Positions 55,084 through 64,000 of a stretch of 64,000 nucleotides of DNA are shown piece after piece. Origin of the DNA: Triplophysa rosa (taxonomy: Eukaryota; Chordata; Actinopteri; Cypriniformes; Nemacheilidae). The stretch is from positions 4,029,300 to 4,093,299 of the forward strand of contig NC_079901.1 of assembly GCF_024868665.1 (NCBI RefSeq), given 5' to 3'. The position numbers and the translations under genes are program-made. Under the pieces are notes generated by a model. That model was not told the origin of the DNA. It worked only from the letters and a program-made list of their open reading frames with translations, and ran no database searches. Position 1 is the stretch's first letter. Every line of letters begins with the position of its first letter.

Positions 55084-55784
55084 TGTTACTCCCTCGAGGT
55101 TTAATAAAAGCTCAAGTCGTTCCTTGATTTTAACAGGCATTTATTCGATGACAAGGTCTTCAAACATGTCTTTACATGTCCCCTTACTACTCATTTCACA
55201 TTGCCGTCAGAACTGGTATAAATAAACACACAGAAAACGTAAATTAACCTTAAATTCTTGACATACTTGCCGACAATACTAAACGAAATCACATAGAAAC
55301 TAAGAAATAAAGCATACATTTATGCCATGTAAAATAATATCTTAATTAGCTTGTTACAAACACAGTTGCGTAACACAAATAAATGACAAAGAAAGAAAAA
55401 TATACCTCATTGGCCGCATAGACCCGAGTGGGTAAACTTCATCTTCACGCTTCACCAACAAACTTATGGATGACTTTACAATCTTCCACGAACTTTTAGA
55501 CAGATGGCTCGCAAGCCGCAGCGCATATCTCTCTGATCCTAGCGAGTGCACCCCTACCGCGTCCCCATGCCAACAAATTATAATTTCCACACGGAACAAA
55601 AAAATAAGTTCCCACCTTTTCCACAAAGTTTTAACAAAAAGAAATAAACATGAAATTATTATTTATTAGCCATGAGACATTATTTATTTCAAACATATGA
55701 TTTTTAACCTCTCATATATATTTATATTTTAACTGTGAACCATATTGAACTGAAATATATGAGTTGCCTTTGACGGCAGCTACA
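55084..55784 (-). repeat. 3' LTR (left) of BEL element
   Basis: On the plus strand it begins TGTTACTCCCTCGAGG and ends GGCAGCTACA. It carries a plus-strand frame at 55466-55669 that recurs in the other LTR, a shadow rather than a gene. Confidence 0.92.
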
Positions 55785-55856
55785 CTCCCACTAAATCACT
55801 TGTGATTTCACCCAATGAACTATGTGTGAGCGATTACTGTAAGTTATAAAGTTATG

Positions 55857-58800
55857 TTAGTCAGCTTCAAGTAATGTGACTGTCTTGTGGATAGGTCTCT
55901 CCAGATAGACTGGTTTGATGAGTCTCTTTCCTTGATCATCTAGTGCTGAGTTGCTGATCAATAACTGGACCTTCCGCACACATCCATCTTCTGCTGGATA
56001 CACAGTGGCGACCTTAGCCAGCTTCCATGCGTTTCTGGGTGCAGTGTCGTCTTGTACAATTACTATATCATTGACCTTCGCATTTCTCTTTGTCTTGTGC
56101 CATTTCTGTCTTTGTTGTAAACTCAATAGGTACTCCCTTTTCCATCTGTGCCAAAATTCATTTGCAAGGTATTGGACTCTACGCCATCTCTTGCGGAGGT
56201 AGAGGTCTTCCTTTACGAAGTTTCCAGGTGGAGGCAAGATTATCGAGGACTTCATTGTCAGAAGTAAGTTGGGCGTAAGAGGCTGAGGACCTGTTGGGTC
56301 ACTGAGTAAGTGTGCCGTCATAGGTCGGCTGTTTATGATTGCCATCACTTCGTAAAGATAAGTCCGTAAGGATGAACTGTCGAGTGTTCGGGATGACTGA
56401 TCCAGAATGGATGTTAACACACTTCTGATTGTCCGGATCTGCCTTTCCCAAACTCCGCCCATATGGCTAGCAGAAGGAGGGTTCACGACAAATTCGCATC
56501 CTAGTTGTTTAATGCATTCTTGATCCATTTCCTTTACTGCTTCCAGGAATTCACGCCTCGCTCCAACAAAATTGGTGCCTTGATCTGATTGAAGTTGGCG
56601 AACGTTTCCACGTAGGGCAATGAAAGCACGAAGTGAGTTGATGAATGCATCGGTTGATAGATCGTCGAGTAACTCTATGTGCACTGCACGAGAGCACAAA
56701 CATGTGAACAATAGTCCATAACGTTTCAGCTCCTTTCGACCTTCTTTGACGTAAAATGGACCAAAACAATCCATCCCACTATACGTGAAGGGAGGAGTTG
56801 TCTCCATTCTCTCACGCGGCAGGTCTGCCATTCTCTGTTCTTCAGGGTGACGTCTAAACCTTCTGCACTTGATGCAGTGGTAGATGACTGATGACACAGC
56901 TTGACTACATCCGAGGATCCAGATGCCATTTGATCTCAACTCGTTTATGGTCATGCCACGCCCCTGATGTTGCACTTGTCTGTGATAGTGATCAATCAGT
57001 AACCTTGTTATGTGGCTGTTTTTTGGTAGGATGACTGGATGTTTGATGTGTGGATGCATGGCAGCATGCTCTAATCGACCTCCCACTCTAAGGATGCCCC
57101 TGTGGTCTAAGTAAGGATTGAGTCGGTACAACCTACTGGTTTTGTCTTTGGTCATCTCTCTTTGTGCCTCAAGATCATTGATCTCTCTGGAGAAGATTTC
57201 CCTTTGTACAATGAGCATGATGATAAGCTCCGCATCCTGTCTTTCCTCGAGACTTGTGGTTTCATTGGTTCTCTGTATTGTACCCTTAAACTCCTTGAGA
57301 AATCTTTGGAGTCTGGCGATTGCTTTCACTAGTCTTGTCCAGCTTGAAAACTTAGAAAAGCGATTAGTGAGCGAATCTGTTTTGGTTGCGATCTGGTGCA
57401 CAATGACCCTGCGCACTTCTGGATCTTTGTCATCAAGTTCTCTCACCTTAACCTCACCGCTTGGAAGCCCTTCCTGCCAGAGAAACTCTGGACCACTGAA
57501 CCAATTGGAAGCAATGAGATCTTTCGCCTTAAGCCCTCGTGACGCATGGTCAGCGGGATTGTCTTCTGACATCACGTATTTCCACTGGGTTGGGTTTGTA
57601 CTTTCCTTGATGCGCTGTATGCGATTTGCCATGAAAACATGAAACCGTTTCGCTTCATTGTTATTGTATCCTAGGACGACGTTAGAATCTGTCCAGAAGA
57701 ATTCTTGAGCATCTTCAAGCTCCAATTCTCCTCTGAGCATGTCACTTGTGCGTACTGCTACAACTGCTGCTGACAGCTCGAGTCTTGGCACCGTGGTTAC
57801 CTTTGTGGGGGATACTCTGGCCTTGGCCTTGGCCATGACTAGGACGCAGTGTATCTGTCCTGTTGTGCTGGTTGCTCTTAGATAGGTACAGACTCCATAC
57901 CCTGTGAGACTTGCATCTGAAAAATGGTGAACTTCATACTTGTGAGCTGTCTTGAAATCTACTGGCAGGTAGCATCGCTTAATCTTGACATCGGCCAAAT
58001 CCTGCAACTCCAACAGCCAGGACTCCCACCGTGACCTTAGCTCATTTGACAGTGGCTCATCCCAGTCGATCTTCTCACGACACATCTGTTGAAGTATTTG
58101 TTTCCCTAGTAGGACGAAAGGCGCCACAAAGCCAAGTGGATCGAAGATAGAGGCTACTGTGGACAAAACTCCTCTTCTGGAGAGAGGGCGTTCATTCACG
58201 ACTACTCGAAACTGGAAATAGTCTGATGCGACACACCATTTTACGCCTAGAGCTCTCTCAATCTGTTGTTCTCCAAGAGCTAGGTCTTGGTTCATTACTG
58301 TCTCTGCACAGTCTTCCTTTGGGAGGGATGCCAATACCTGTTGGCTGTTTGATATGAACTTATGAAGTCGCAACCTTCCTGTATTGCAGAGTTGTCTTAC
58401 TTCGTTTACCAACTTGATAGCCTCTTCTTCGGAGTGGACACTTATTAGGCCATCATCCACATAGAAGTTTCTCTCAATGAAACGAATTGTGGCTTCACTG
58501 AAATGACCTTGCCCTCGAGCTGCGATGTACTTGAGGCCGTAATTTGCGCAACCAGGTGATGAAACGGCTCCAAACAGATGGACACGCATACGGTAGACAG
58601 AGGGGTTGGAGTAGAAGTCCCCATTGTCCCACCACAGGAAGCGGAAGTAGTCTTGTTCTTCTGGCTTAACGTGGAATTGATGAAACATGCGTTCTATGTC
58701 GCACATCACCGCTACTTGACCCTTACGAAACCGGCATAGAACACCAACCAGGGTGTTGGTCAACTCTGGCCCAGTGAGCAGAAAGTCATTTATTGACACA

Positions 58801-61085
58801 CCTTCGTACCTTGCCGAACAGTCGAACACTACTCTTATTTTTCCAGGTTTCTGGGGGTGGTAGACTCCATGGTGAGGGATGTACCAGGAGGGCCTTTTGT
58901 CCAGTTCGTCGGGTGGAACCCTTTCCGCATCTCCACATGTTATTGTTTCATTCATGAATGTTGCATAGTCTTTATGGTATTGCATGTCTTTCTCAAATCT
59001 TTTCTTTAGACATTTGAGTCTGAGTTCGGCACAGATTTTATTGTCTGGCAGATTTGGTTTGTCCTTCTTAAAGGGCAAGGGCAACTCACAGTGACCATTC
59101 GCTTTCATTTTCACTCCTTCCTCCATTATGGAAATGAAACGCAGATCCTCTTGGGAGAAGTGAGAGTCCTTCACGCGACGTTCATTGAAATCGGACTCCA
59201 GTACCTTGATCACATCTATTGGTGTGACTAGCTCTTTGACTTGTGTACGACAGACGTACATGACTTCATTTGATAAGGGTTTTGGTGACTGAACAGAAGG
59301 TGTCACTTCTTTGACTATGACCCTGTGGCTGCTTCCTATAGCGTCACCATAGTCCACACAGGGATCAGTACCGCCGACTATAGTCCAGCCAAGGTCCGTT
59401 CTTTGAGCGAATGGTTCATTGTCCTTCCCTGACACCACTTCTCTGGGTATCAGAGCTTGCGAACAGTTGTACCCTATAAGCAGGCCGACATCGCACTCTA
59501 TCATAGGAGCGATCTCTTCAGCAAGGTTCTCTAGGTGAGGCCATGCTCTTGCTGTCTTAGGTGTAGGAATATGACTTGGATTGGCAGGGATAAAGTCTCT
59601 TGTGTATGTCGTTGGGAGAGATATTCTCTTGTATGTGTAGAAGCCTCTGACTTGTAGCCCAAATAGCTTTTGACTTGCAATAACTGTGTGCCTGGATGAC
59701 AGTGTGGAAAGTTTCAACTGCACTTGTTTCTTTTCTGTGACTAGAGCGTCTGCCTTTTCTTGAAGAACGAATGTGGTGTCGCTCTGACTGTCCAGAAGGG
59801 CATAGACAAGAACTTCGTGATCTGGATCACTTGTTGTGGACAACCAAACTGGAATGATTGTAGATGTGAGATCACTGTTAGTGTTTTGTACAACACGGTT
59901 GGATATTGCCTCGTTTGGTGTTTCGGTACTTGGTTGTTTGATTTCCCTTGTGTCCCTTTGTTCCTTGTCAGCATCCTGTGTCTTTTTGACTTCCTTGTCA
60001 CGTTCCTGATGTAAGCACGTTGGATGCTTTCCTTTGCATGTGCTACAAACACTTCTCCTTTCACATTTCTTTGAATGATGACCAGGGCTGAGACATCCAA
60101 AACACAAGCCCTTTGTTTGTACAAACTTGACTCGGTCGGTAATTGACTTGTCCATGAACTTTCGGCAAACATGAATTCCATGGTTTGGCTTTTCACAGAA
60201 GATACACCTCTTAATGTCTGGTTTCTCTATTGAACTGCTTGCTAGCACCTTTGCGTCAACACGTCGGTTCTTTGGGAACTTTGTTTTTTCCGAGTCACTT
60301 GCCTTTAGTGCATGAAGCGACGTTACTGGATTGCACGCTATCTTGGCCTCTCTTGTGACGAAGTCGACAAAGTTGCTAAATGTTGGAAATGACCCACTTT
60401 GCTCTTGTGTCTCAATGACCTTTCTATTCCATCTTGCCGTTAACCAATCAGGAAGCTTGCTGAGCATTTTCTGATTTTCACGGCAGTCGTTGAGAACTTC
60501 AAGATTCTTCATCTGGAACATTGTTGCTTCACAGCCTCTGAGAAAGTCTGAGAACTCTCGTAATTCAGCACTATCCTTCGGTCCTATCCTTGGCCATGAT
60601 GTGAGCTTATCCCTGAAGGCTTTGGCGATTACAAATGAGCTTCCATACCTTTCCTCCAAAATGTCCCATGCTGCAAAATACGCTGTGTCCGTTCCCAAAA
60701 GGAAATAGCTCTCAATTGCTTTCCTTGCTGGCCCACCAACATACCTGCGGAGGTAGTAGAGCTTTTCATTTACTGGGATGTTCTTCCTGTCTATCAGGGT
60801 TTGAAAAGACATTTTCCAATCCTTGTACTTGAGTGGGTCTCCAATGAAGACTGAAGGTTCTGGTACTGGTAAACGGCTTATGTTGATTGATTCCGCTAAC
60901 ACCCTGGCTAATGCAGCAGTGCTATCTTCTTGTGTAGCATTTGTTGCATGTTGCCGGCTTGTGGCCTCTTGTGGCACAGTGCGTTGTTGCAGATTAGCAG
61001 TGGGTTGTGTAAGGTGAAATTCAGGCAAACTAACCAGGTAAGGTGCAGCTTCTTTCGGCTTGGACTTGGACTGATATTTCTTCAT
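55857..61085 (-). CDS. BEL/Pao Gag-Pol polyprotein (zinc, protease, RT, RH, integrase)
   Basis: 1742 residues, a typical length for a BEL/Pao pol. In order: a DUF1759-like region (about residues 90-230), two CCHC knuckles from Cys294 (CIFCEKPNHGIHVC, CFGCLSPGHHSKKC) and a third cysteine cluster, a protease region with LLDSQSD (DUF1758 type), a Pao-type RT with YVDD at 875-878, RNase H (HHFSDASLTGYGVC), an H2C2 zinc domain, an integrase with Asp1439, Asp1501 and Glu1547, and a DUF5641 end (LRKRWRRVQYLANEFW). No internal stop. The start at 61085 overlaps the upstream ORF by 56 bases in the +1 frame, so a frameshift or a small indel links the two. Confidence 0.92.
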   Translation of the reverse strand: MKKYQSKSKPKEAAPYLVSLPEFHLTQPTANLQQRTVPQEATSRQHATNATQEDSTAALARVLAESINISRLPVPEPSVFIGDPLKYKDWKMSFQTLIDRKNIPVNEKLYYLRRYVGGPARKAIESYFLLGTDTAYFAAWDILEERYGSSFVIAKAFRDKLTSWPRIGPKDSAELREFSDFLRGCEATMFQMKNLEVLNDCRENQKMLSKLPDWLTARWNRKVIETQEQSGSFPTFSNFVDFVTREAKIACNPVTSLHALKASDSEKTKFPKNRRVDAKVLASSSIEKPDIKRCIFCEKPNHGIHVCRKFMDKSITDRVKFVQTKGLCFGCLSPGHHSKKCERRSVCSTCKGKHPTCLHQERDKEVKKTQDADKEQRDTREIKQPSTETPNEAISNRVVQNTNSDLTSTIIPVWLSTTSDPDHEVLVYALLDSQSDTTFVLQEKADALVTEKKQVQLKLSTLSSRHTVIASQKLFGLQVRGFYTYKRISLPTTYTRDFIPANPSHIPTPKTARAWPHLENLAEEIAPMIECDVGLLIGYNCSQALIPREVVSGKDNEPFAQRTDLGWTIVGGTDPCVDYGDAIGSSHRVIVKEVTPSVQSPKPLSNEVMYVCRTQVKELVTPIDVIKVLESDFNERRVKDSHFSQEDLRFISIMEEGVKMKANGHCELPLPFKKDKPNLPDNKICAELRLKCLKKRFEKDMQYHKDYATFMNETITCGDAERVPPDELDKRPSWYIPHHGVYHPQKPGKIRVVFDCSARYEGVSINDFLLTGPELTNTLVGVLCRFRKGQVAVMCDIERMFHQFHVKPEEQDYFRFLWWDNGDFYSNPSVYRMRVHLFGAVSSPGCANYGLKYIAARGQGHFSEATIRFIERNFYVDDGLISVHSEEEAIKLVNEVRQLCNTGRLRLHKFISNSQQVLASLPKEDCAETVMNQDLALGEQQIERALGVKWCVASDYFQFRVVVNERPLSRRGVLSTVASIFDPLGFVAPFVLLGKQILQQMCREKIDWDEPLSNELRSRWESWLLELQDLADVKIKRCYLPVDFKTAHKYEVHHFSDASLTGYGVCTYLRATSTTGQIHCVLVMAKAKARVSPTKVTTVPRLELSAAVVAVRTSDMLRGELELEDAQEFFWTDSNVVLGYNNNEAKRFHVFMANRIQRIKESTNPTQWKYVMSEDNPADHASRGLKAKDLIASNWFSGPEFLWQEGLPSGEVKVRELDDKDPEVRRVIVHQIATKTDSLTNRFSKFSSWTRLVKAIARLQRFLKEFKGTIQRTNETTSLEERQDAELIIMLIVQREIFSREINDLEAQREMTKDKTSRLYRLNPYLDHRGILRVGGRLEHAAMHPHIKHPVILPKNSHITRLLIDHYHRQVQHQGRGMTINELRSNGIWILGCSQAVSSVIYHCIKCRRFRRHPEEQRMADLPRERMETTPPFTYSGMDCFGPFYVKEGRKELKRYGLLFTCLCSRAVHIELLDDLSTDAFINSLRAFIALRGNVRQLQSDQGTNFVGARREFLEAVKEMDQECIKQLGCEFVVNPPSASHMGGVWERQIRTIRSVLTSILDQSSRTLDSSSLRTYLYEVMAIINSRPMTAHLLSDPTGPQPLTPNLLLTMKSSIILPPPGNFVKEDLYLRKRWRRVQYLANEFWHRWKREYLLSLQQRQKWHKTKRNAKVNDIVIVQDDTAPRNAWKLAKVATVYPAEDGCVRKVQLLISNSALDDQGKRLIKPVYLERPIHKTVTLLEAD

Positions 61086-61944
61086 CTGAAGTTGATTCTT
61101 GTTCGTAGACTTTCAGACGCGCTTTGGCGGCTTCCATTTTCTTGACAGTCCCTAAGCGTTCTATCTGCCTTCTCCTTTCTTCTAATGTCCTTTGTTTTTC
61201 AGCATTTTCTGGTTCTTGTTGTGCAAGTCTTTTTCTGTTTTCAACTTCAAGATTTTCAAGTTGCCTTTGCTCACGCTCCATTTCTTGCATCACTTTCAAT
61301 GTGGCTTCAGTTGCTGCCAGTTCTGCTGCTGCTTCTTGTTTCTTCGCAGATGACTTGCTCGAATGACTTGAACGTGTGATTGCACTACCCGCACGTTTGG
61401 ACCTGTGAGATGCTGCTGGTTGAAACACAGAGCCAGCCTCACTCCAGTGAGTTAACCTTTTAGCTGTGTATTTACCACTTTCCTCTTCTTTAAGAATCTC
61501 AGCTGCATGTTCTATTATCCTTACAGAAACAGCATGACATGTGTCTACTCGACGACGGGTATCCCTGTCAGGAGTGTCGTAACTGCGCCACTCGTGATAG
61601 GTTTGCTTTACTTCTCCTGAAGCATTTTGGACCCTTACAATGTGATCCTGTAAGCTTGCATTGCTAGGTACATCGAGTGCTCTCTTAGCTTGTTTGGCAA
61701 TAACTTTCCATTTGTCATAATTGGTCTTAAAGTGACACTGAAGCTTATTCACTCTATCTGCGTGTAGAGCTTGGCCCTTTTCAGTAAGCTTTCTGGTTCT
61801 TTGGCTTTTTCTCAAGGCATCTTCTTCATCTACTTGACTTGTATTTGCCTCTTGCTGTGGGCTTAAGTCTACATTTTCTTCATCAGGACTTGCTTGCTCC
61901 TGCAATTTAACAGCTTTGCTTCCTTGGACTTCAGGCTCAGCCAT
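61030..61944 (-). CDS. BEL gag-like N-terminal ORF with coiled coil
   Basis: A 304-residue frame, Met at 61944. The middle (about residues 60-160) has helical charged segments (KCHFKTNYDKWKVIAK-like, LTHWSEAGSVF), and residues ~195-290 are a long E/R/Q-rich coiled coil (EMEREQRQLENLEVENRKRL). In fish BEL elements this region usually continues directly into the DUF1759 and zinc-knuckle part of the same polyprotein. Here it ends 56 bases into the pol frame. It probably promotes particle assembly; that is inferred from position. Confidence 0.75.
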   Translation of the reverse strand: MAEPEVQGSKAVKLQEQASPDEENVDLSPQQEANTSQVDEEDALRKSQRTRKLTEKGQALHADRVNKLQCHFKTNYDKWKVIAKQAKRALDVPSNASLQDHIVRVQNASGEVKQTYHEWRSYDTPDRDTRRRVDTCHAVSVRIIEHAAEILKEEESGKYTAKRLTHWSEAGSVFQPAASHRSKRAGSAITRSSHSSKSSAKKQEAAAELAATEATLKVMQEMEREQRQLENLEVENRKRLAQQEPENAEKQRTLEERRRQIERLGTVKKMEAAKARLKVYEQESTSDEEISVQVQAERSCTLPG

Positions 61945-62376
61945 TTTACTACTTGAGCTGATACATGTATATTGACTTAAAGTCAGATTTTTGTGAGGTT
62001 GTGAGATTACCTAAATTATTGTGAAGAACTACAGATACTATACTCTTTAACTGTAAATATGAACTCTGTTAGGATTAACTTGAATGTGTTAAAACACCTT
62101 AATGCAAATTATGAACTGTTTTCACCTTAGAAATGACTTTCAATGTCAAATAAACAATATGACTTGCCCTTTAAAATGCCTTAGTGCACCTTTAACTGAG
62201 CAAAGAACTTGTGATTAGACTTGCAATTAGTATAATTACCTTACAAAAATATAAACATACATTTAAACTCAAACTTGAATTGCATACACATACACTTTAA
62301 CCCGATTTAACACTTTAGAGTCCCTTTAAGTTAGCAGAATTAAACTACCTCTTAACATTTAACTTGTTTAAATGTG
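61945..62376 (-). other. BEL leader, non-coding part
   Basis: A/T-rich sequence between a short leader frame and the gag start. No ORF of note; acceptor-like atgtatcag lies 20 bases before the gag start. Confidence 0.4.
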
Positions 62377-62628
62377 TTACTTCTTTGTAGCTTGACCCCA
62401 CGACACTTCTGGACTCTGGTTGCCACTTGTCGGGTTTTCCGTGCACGCAGTCTGTATTGTCTTTGATGCTCGCGAGCGTAGATAACGATGCAACGAGCTG
62501 ATCGTTGCTGGCTCCGTTGTAACTGGCACCGCTTTCTTCTCCTCCAGCACGAAGCAGGTTGAGTTCTGACTGTTACTTCCCTCGAGGTTTAATAAAAGCT
62601 CAAGTCGTTCCTTGGTTTTAACGGGCAT
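62377..62628 (-). other. BEL leader ORF starting inside the LTR (83 codons)
   Basis: A minus-strand frame starts in the 5' LTR and runs through the boundary at 62571 into the leader (CFVLEEKKAVPVTTEPATIS, SLHRYLRSRASK). It is in the same frame as the gag ORF but separated by 432 bases. No recognised domain, and no tRNA-like primer site was identified next to the LTR (interior starts gtcagaactcaacctgc). It may be a chance frame or an upstream ORF. Confidence 0.3.
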
Positions 62629-63273
62629 TTATTCGATGACAAGGTCTTCAAACATGTCTTTACATGTCCCCTTATTACTCATTTCACATTGCCGTCAGAA
62701 CTGGTATAAATAAACACACAGAAAACGTAAATTAACCTTAAATTCTTGACATACTTGCTGACAATACTAAACGAAATCACATAGAAACTAAGAAATAAAG
62801 CATACATTTATGCCATGTAAAATAATATCTTAATTAGCTTGTTACAAACACTGTTGCGTAACACAAATAAATGACAAAGAAAGAAAAATATACCTCATTG
62901 GCCGCATAGACCCGAGAGGGTAAACTTCATCTTTCACGCTTCACCAACAAACTTATGGATGACTTTACAATCTTCCACGAACTTTTAGACAGATGGCTCG
63001 CAAGCCGCAGCGCATATCTCTCTGATCCTAGCGAGTGCACCCCTACCGCGTCCCCATGCCAACAAATTATAATTTCCACACGGAACAAAAAAATAAGTTC
63101 CCACCTTTTCCACAAAGTTTTAACAAAAAGAAATAAACATGAAATTATTATTTATTAGCCATGAGACATTATTTATTTCAAACATATGATTTTTAACCTC
63201 TCATATATATTTATATTTTAACTGTGAACCATATTGAACTGAAATATATGAGTTGCCTTTGACGGCAGCTACA
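62571..63273 (-). repeat. 5' LTR (right) of BEL element
   Basis: Begins TGTTACTTCCCTCGAGG and ends GGCAGCTACA on the plus strand; matches the left LTR almost base for base. Confidence 0.92.
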
Positions 63274-63278
63274 GTGTC

Positions 63279-63937
63279 TCTTGCTACTTGTTCCACATTT
63301 ACTCAAATTGTATGTTGGTGCATTTGCTACATGGGGACCCACATTTTGGAGAAAGGGCAAAGACCTTGATGTCTCTCTACAGATCTCATTAAATGGTTTT
63401 CAGCATTAGCCCACTATCCTTCTAATTGATTAAATGTTTCCTCACACCCTATAGCCCAGGAGTTATGACGTATGAAGTACTCAATCACTTTTCACAGTAG
63501 GTAAATGCCAAGCATCTTGGAGAGGTAGTCAGTTCTTAGGAATTCGCCCCTTAAAGTAATACCAGACTGATTTGAGGATGGTGTGATCATTGAATATGTT
63601 TTTTTTCTTCAATAAACAAATGTTGACTTATTGAAAGCAAATTCATCAGAGAAAACACAATAGTATATCAGAGTGGAAATGACTAAATTGCCATCATTTT
63701 CTTCAGTCCTTAAAAGACTAAATATTTAGCAATCATCAATTTTCAAATTTGCTTGTGTAACGTAAGAAATGTAAAAATTACAAAACATTACTTTAAAGAT
63801 GTATTATGGATGATTTACTAAATATAATTGCTTAAACCATTGTTTTTTTATTGTCACATGAGGCTGTCAATAACACCTGTATAACATCAGTCGGATGATT
63901 TACCGTATGATTTTTCATGACTTCTTTATTTCTCTTC
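63279..63937. other. Gene-free stretch
   Basis: A/T-rich sequence without a recognised repeat or ORF. Confidence 0.35.
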
Positions 63938-63943
63938 AGGGTT

Positions 63944-64000
63944 CAGCAGAGACAGTCGCAGCCAAATTCTATGCTGTCTCTGAGCAGACTTCACTCTGAG
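63944..64000 (+). other. Possible partial exon at window edge
   Basis: A pyrimidine-rich ttctttatttctcttcag precedes an open stretch to the window end (VQQRQSQPNSMLSLSRLHSE in one frame). The acceptor looks good and the codons are plausible, but no homology was recognised and no donor is visible. It could be part of a plus-strand neighbour or a chance match. Confidence 0.25.

Larger units (their letters stand above)
55084..63273 (-). mobile_element. BEL/Pao LTR retrotransposon, near-intact
   Basis: Two ~700-bp LTRs (55084-55784 and 62571-63273) flank an 6.8-kb interior. Perfect 5-bp flanks gtgtc lie at 55079-55083 and 63274-63278. By eye the LTRs differ at 6 bases and 2 single-base indels, about 1%. 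The minus-strand interior holds a gag-like ORF and a 1742-codon pol ORF. The copy looks young; its transcription would run in the same direction as syt9. Confidence 0.93.

Noticed and set aside
55466..55669. 67-codon plus-strand ORF, also at 62955-63158
   Set aside because: The same sequence in both BEL LTRs; conserved because the LTRs are recent copies, with no evidence of coding.
57118..57642. 174-codon plus-strand ORF opposite BEL pol
   Set aside because: Antisense shadow of a long, well-supported coding frame.
1..64000. A bacterial-type defence system, CRISPR array or toxin-antitoxin pair
   Set aside because: The sequence is vertebrate nuclear DNA; repeats are explained by mobile elements and microsatellites, and no regularly spaced array is present.

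Overview
This window looks like nuclear DNA of a teleost fish, most likely a cyprinid. It has an intron-split vertebrate gene, long AT-rich non-coding stretches, GT microsatellites, and a dense mix of fish-type mobile elements: L2-like LINEs, a tRNA-derived SINE, DIRS, Penelope-like, Gypsy, BEL/Pao, hAT, Harbinger-like and many MITEs. The taxonomic placement is inference from repeat types; no species marker is visible.

The only host gene I can support is a synaptotagmin on the minus strand, best matched to synaptotagmin 9 (syt9). Six exons are readable with compatible splice phases: a transmembrane exon (38161-38608), a C2A exon (36776-37328), three C2B exons (28819-28939, 28196-28367, 27171-27300) and a short terminal coding exon (19257-19325). 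A probable 3' UTR reaches about 18.65 kb. The amino-terminal exon is not seen and should lie above 38.6 kb, possibly beyond the window. If so, the right 25 kb is largely syt9 intron 1. Everything left of 18.6 kb is intergenic and repeat-rich.

Mobile elements, left to right. An old Gypsy element (816-5737) has lost its integrase core and part of its 3' LTR. A non-coding TRIM-like LTR element with a tRNA-Phe primer site lies at 6529-7907. A palindromic TA-flanked element (9378-10751) sits inside another inverted-repeat element (9098-10816). An L2 3' end is at 12575-12898. A 100-bp-arm hairpin fused to an L2 3' end lies at 20081-21755. A 4.5-kb hAT at 22203-26709 carries two solo LTRs, one of which holds a second hAT that in turn holds a SINE. 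A DIRS relic at 31060-32455 is split by a solo LTR. A Penelope-like relic at 39010-40800 is split by a solo LTR and a MITE. A Harbinger-like Myb fragment lies near 42.6-43.2 kb. A young Gypsy element (43398-50053) splits an older LINE. L2 relics occupy 51.77-53.95 kb. A nearly intact BEL/Pao element on the minus strand spans 55084-63273.

The two youngest elements (Gypsy at 43.4 kb, BEL at 55.1 kb) have LTR pairs differing at about 1% of sites by eye. The BEL keeps a 1742-codon pol frame; the Gypsy pol frame has two stop codons. Insertion order can be read from target-site duplications in many places. I saw no rRNA, true tRNA gene, CRISPR array or bacterial-type operon.
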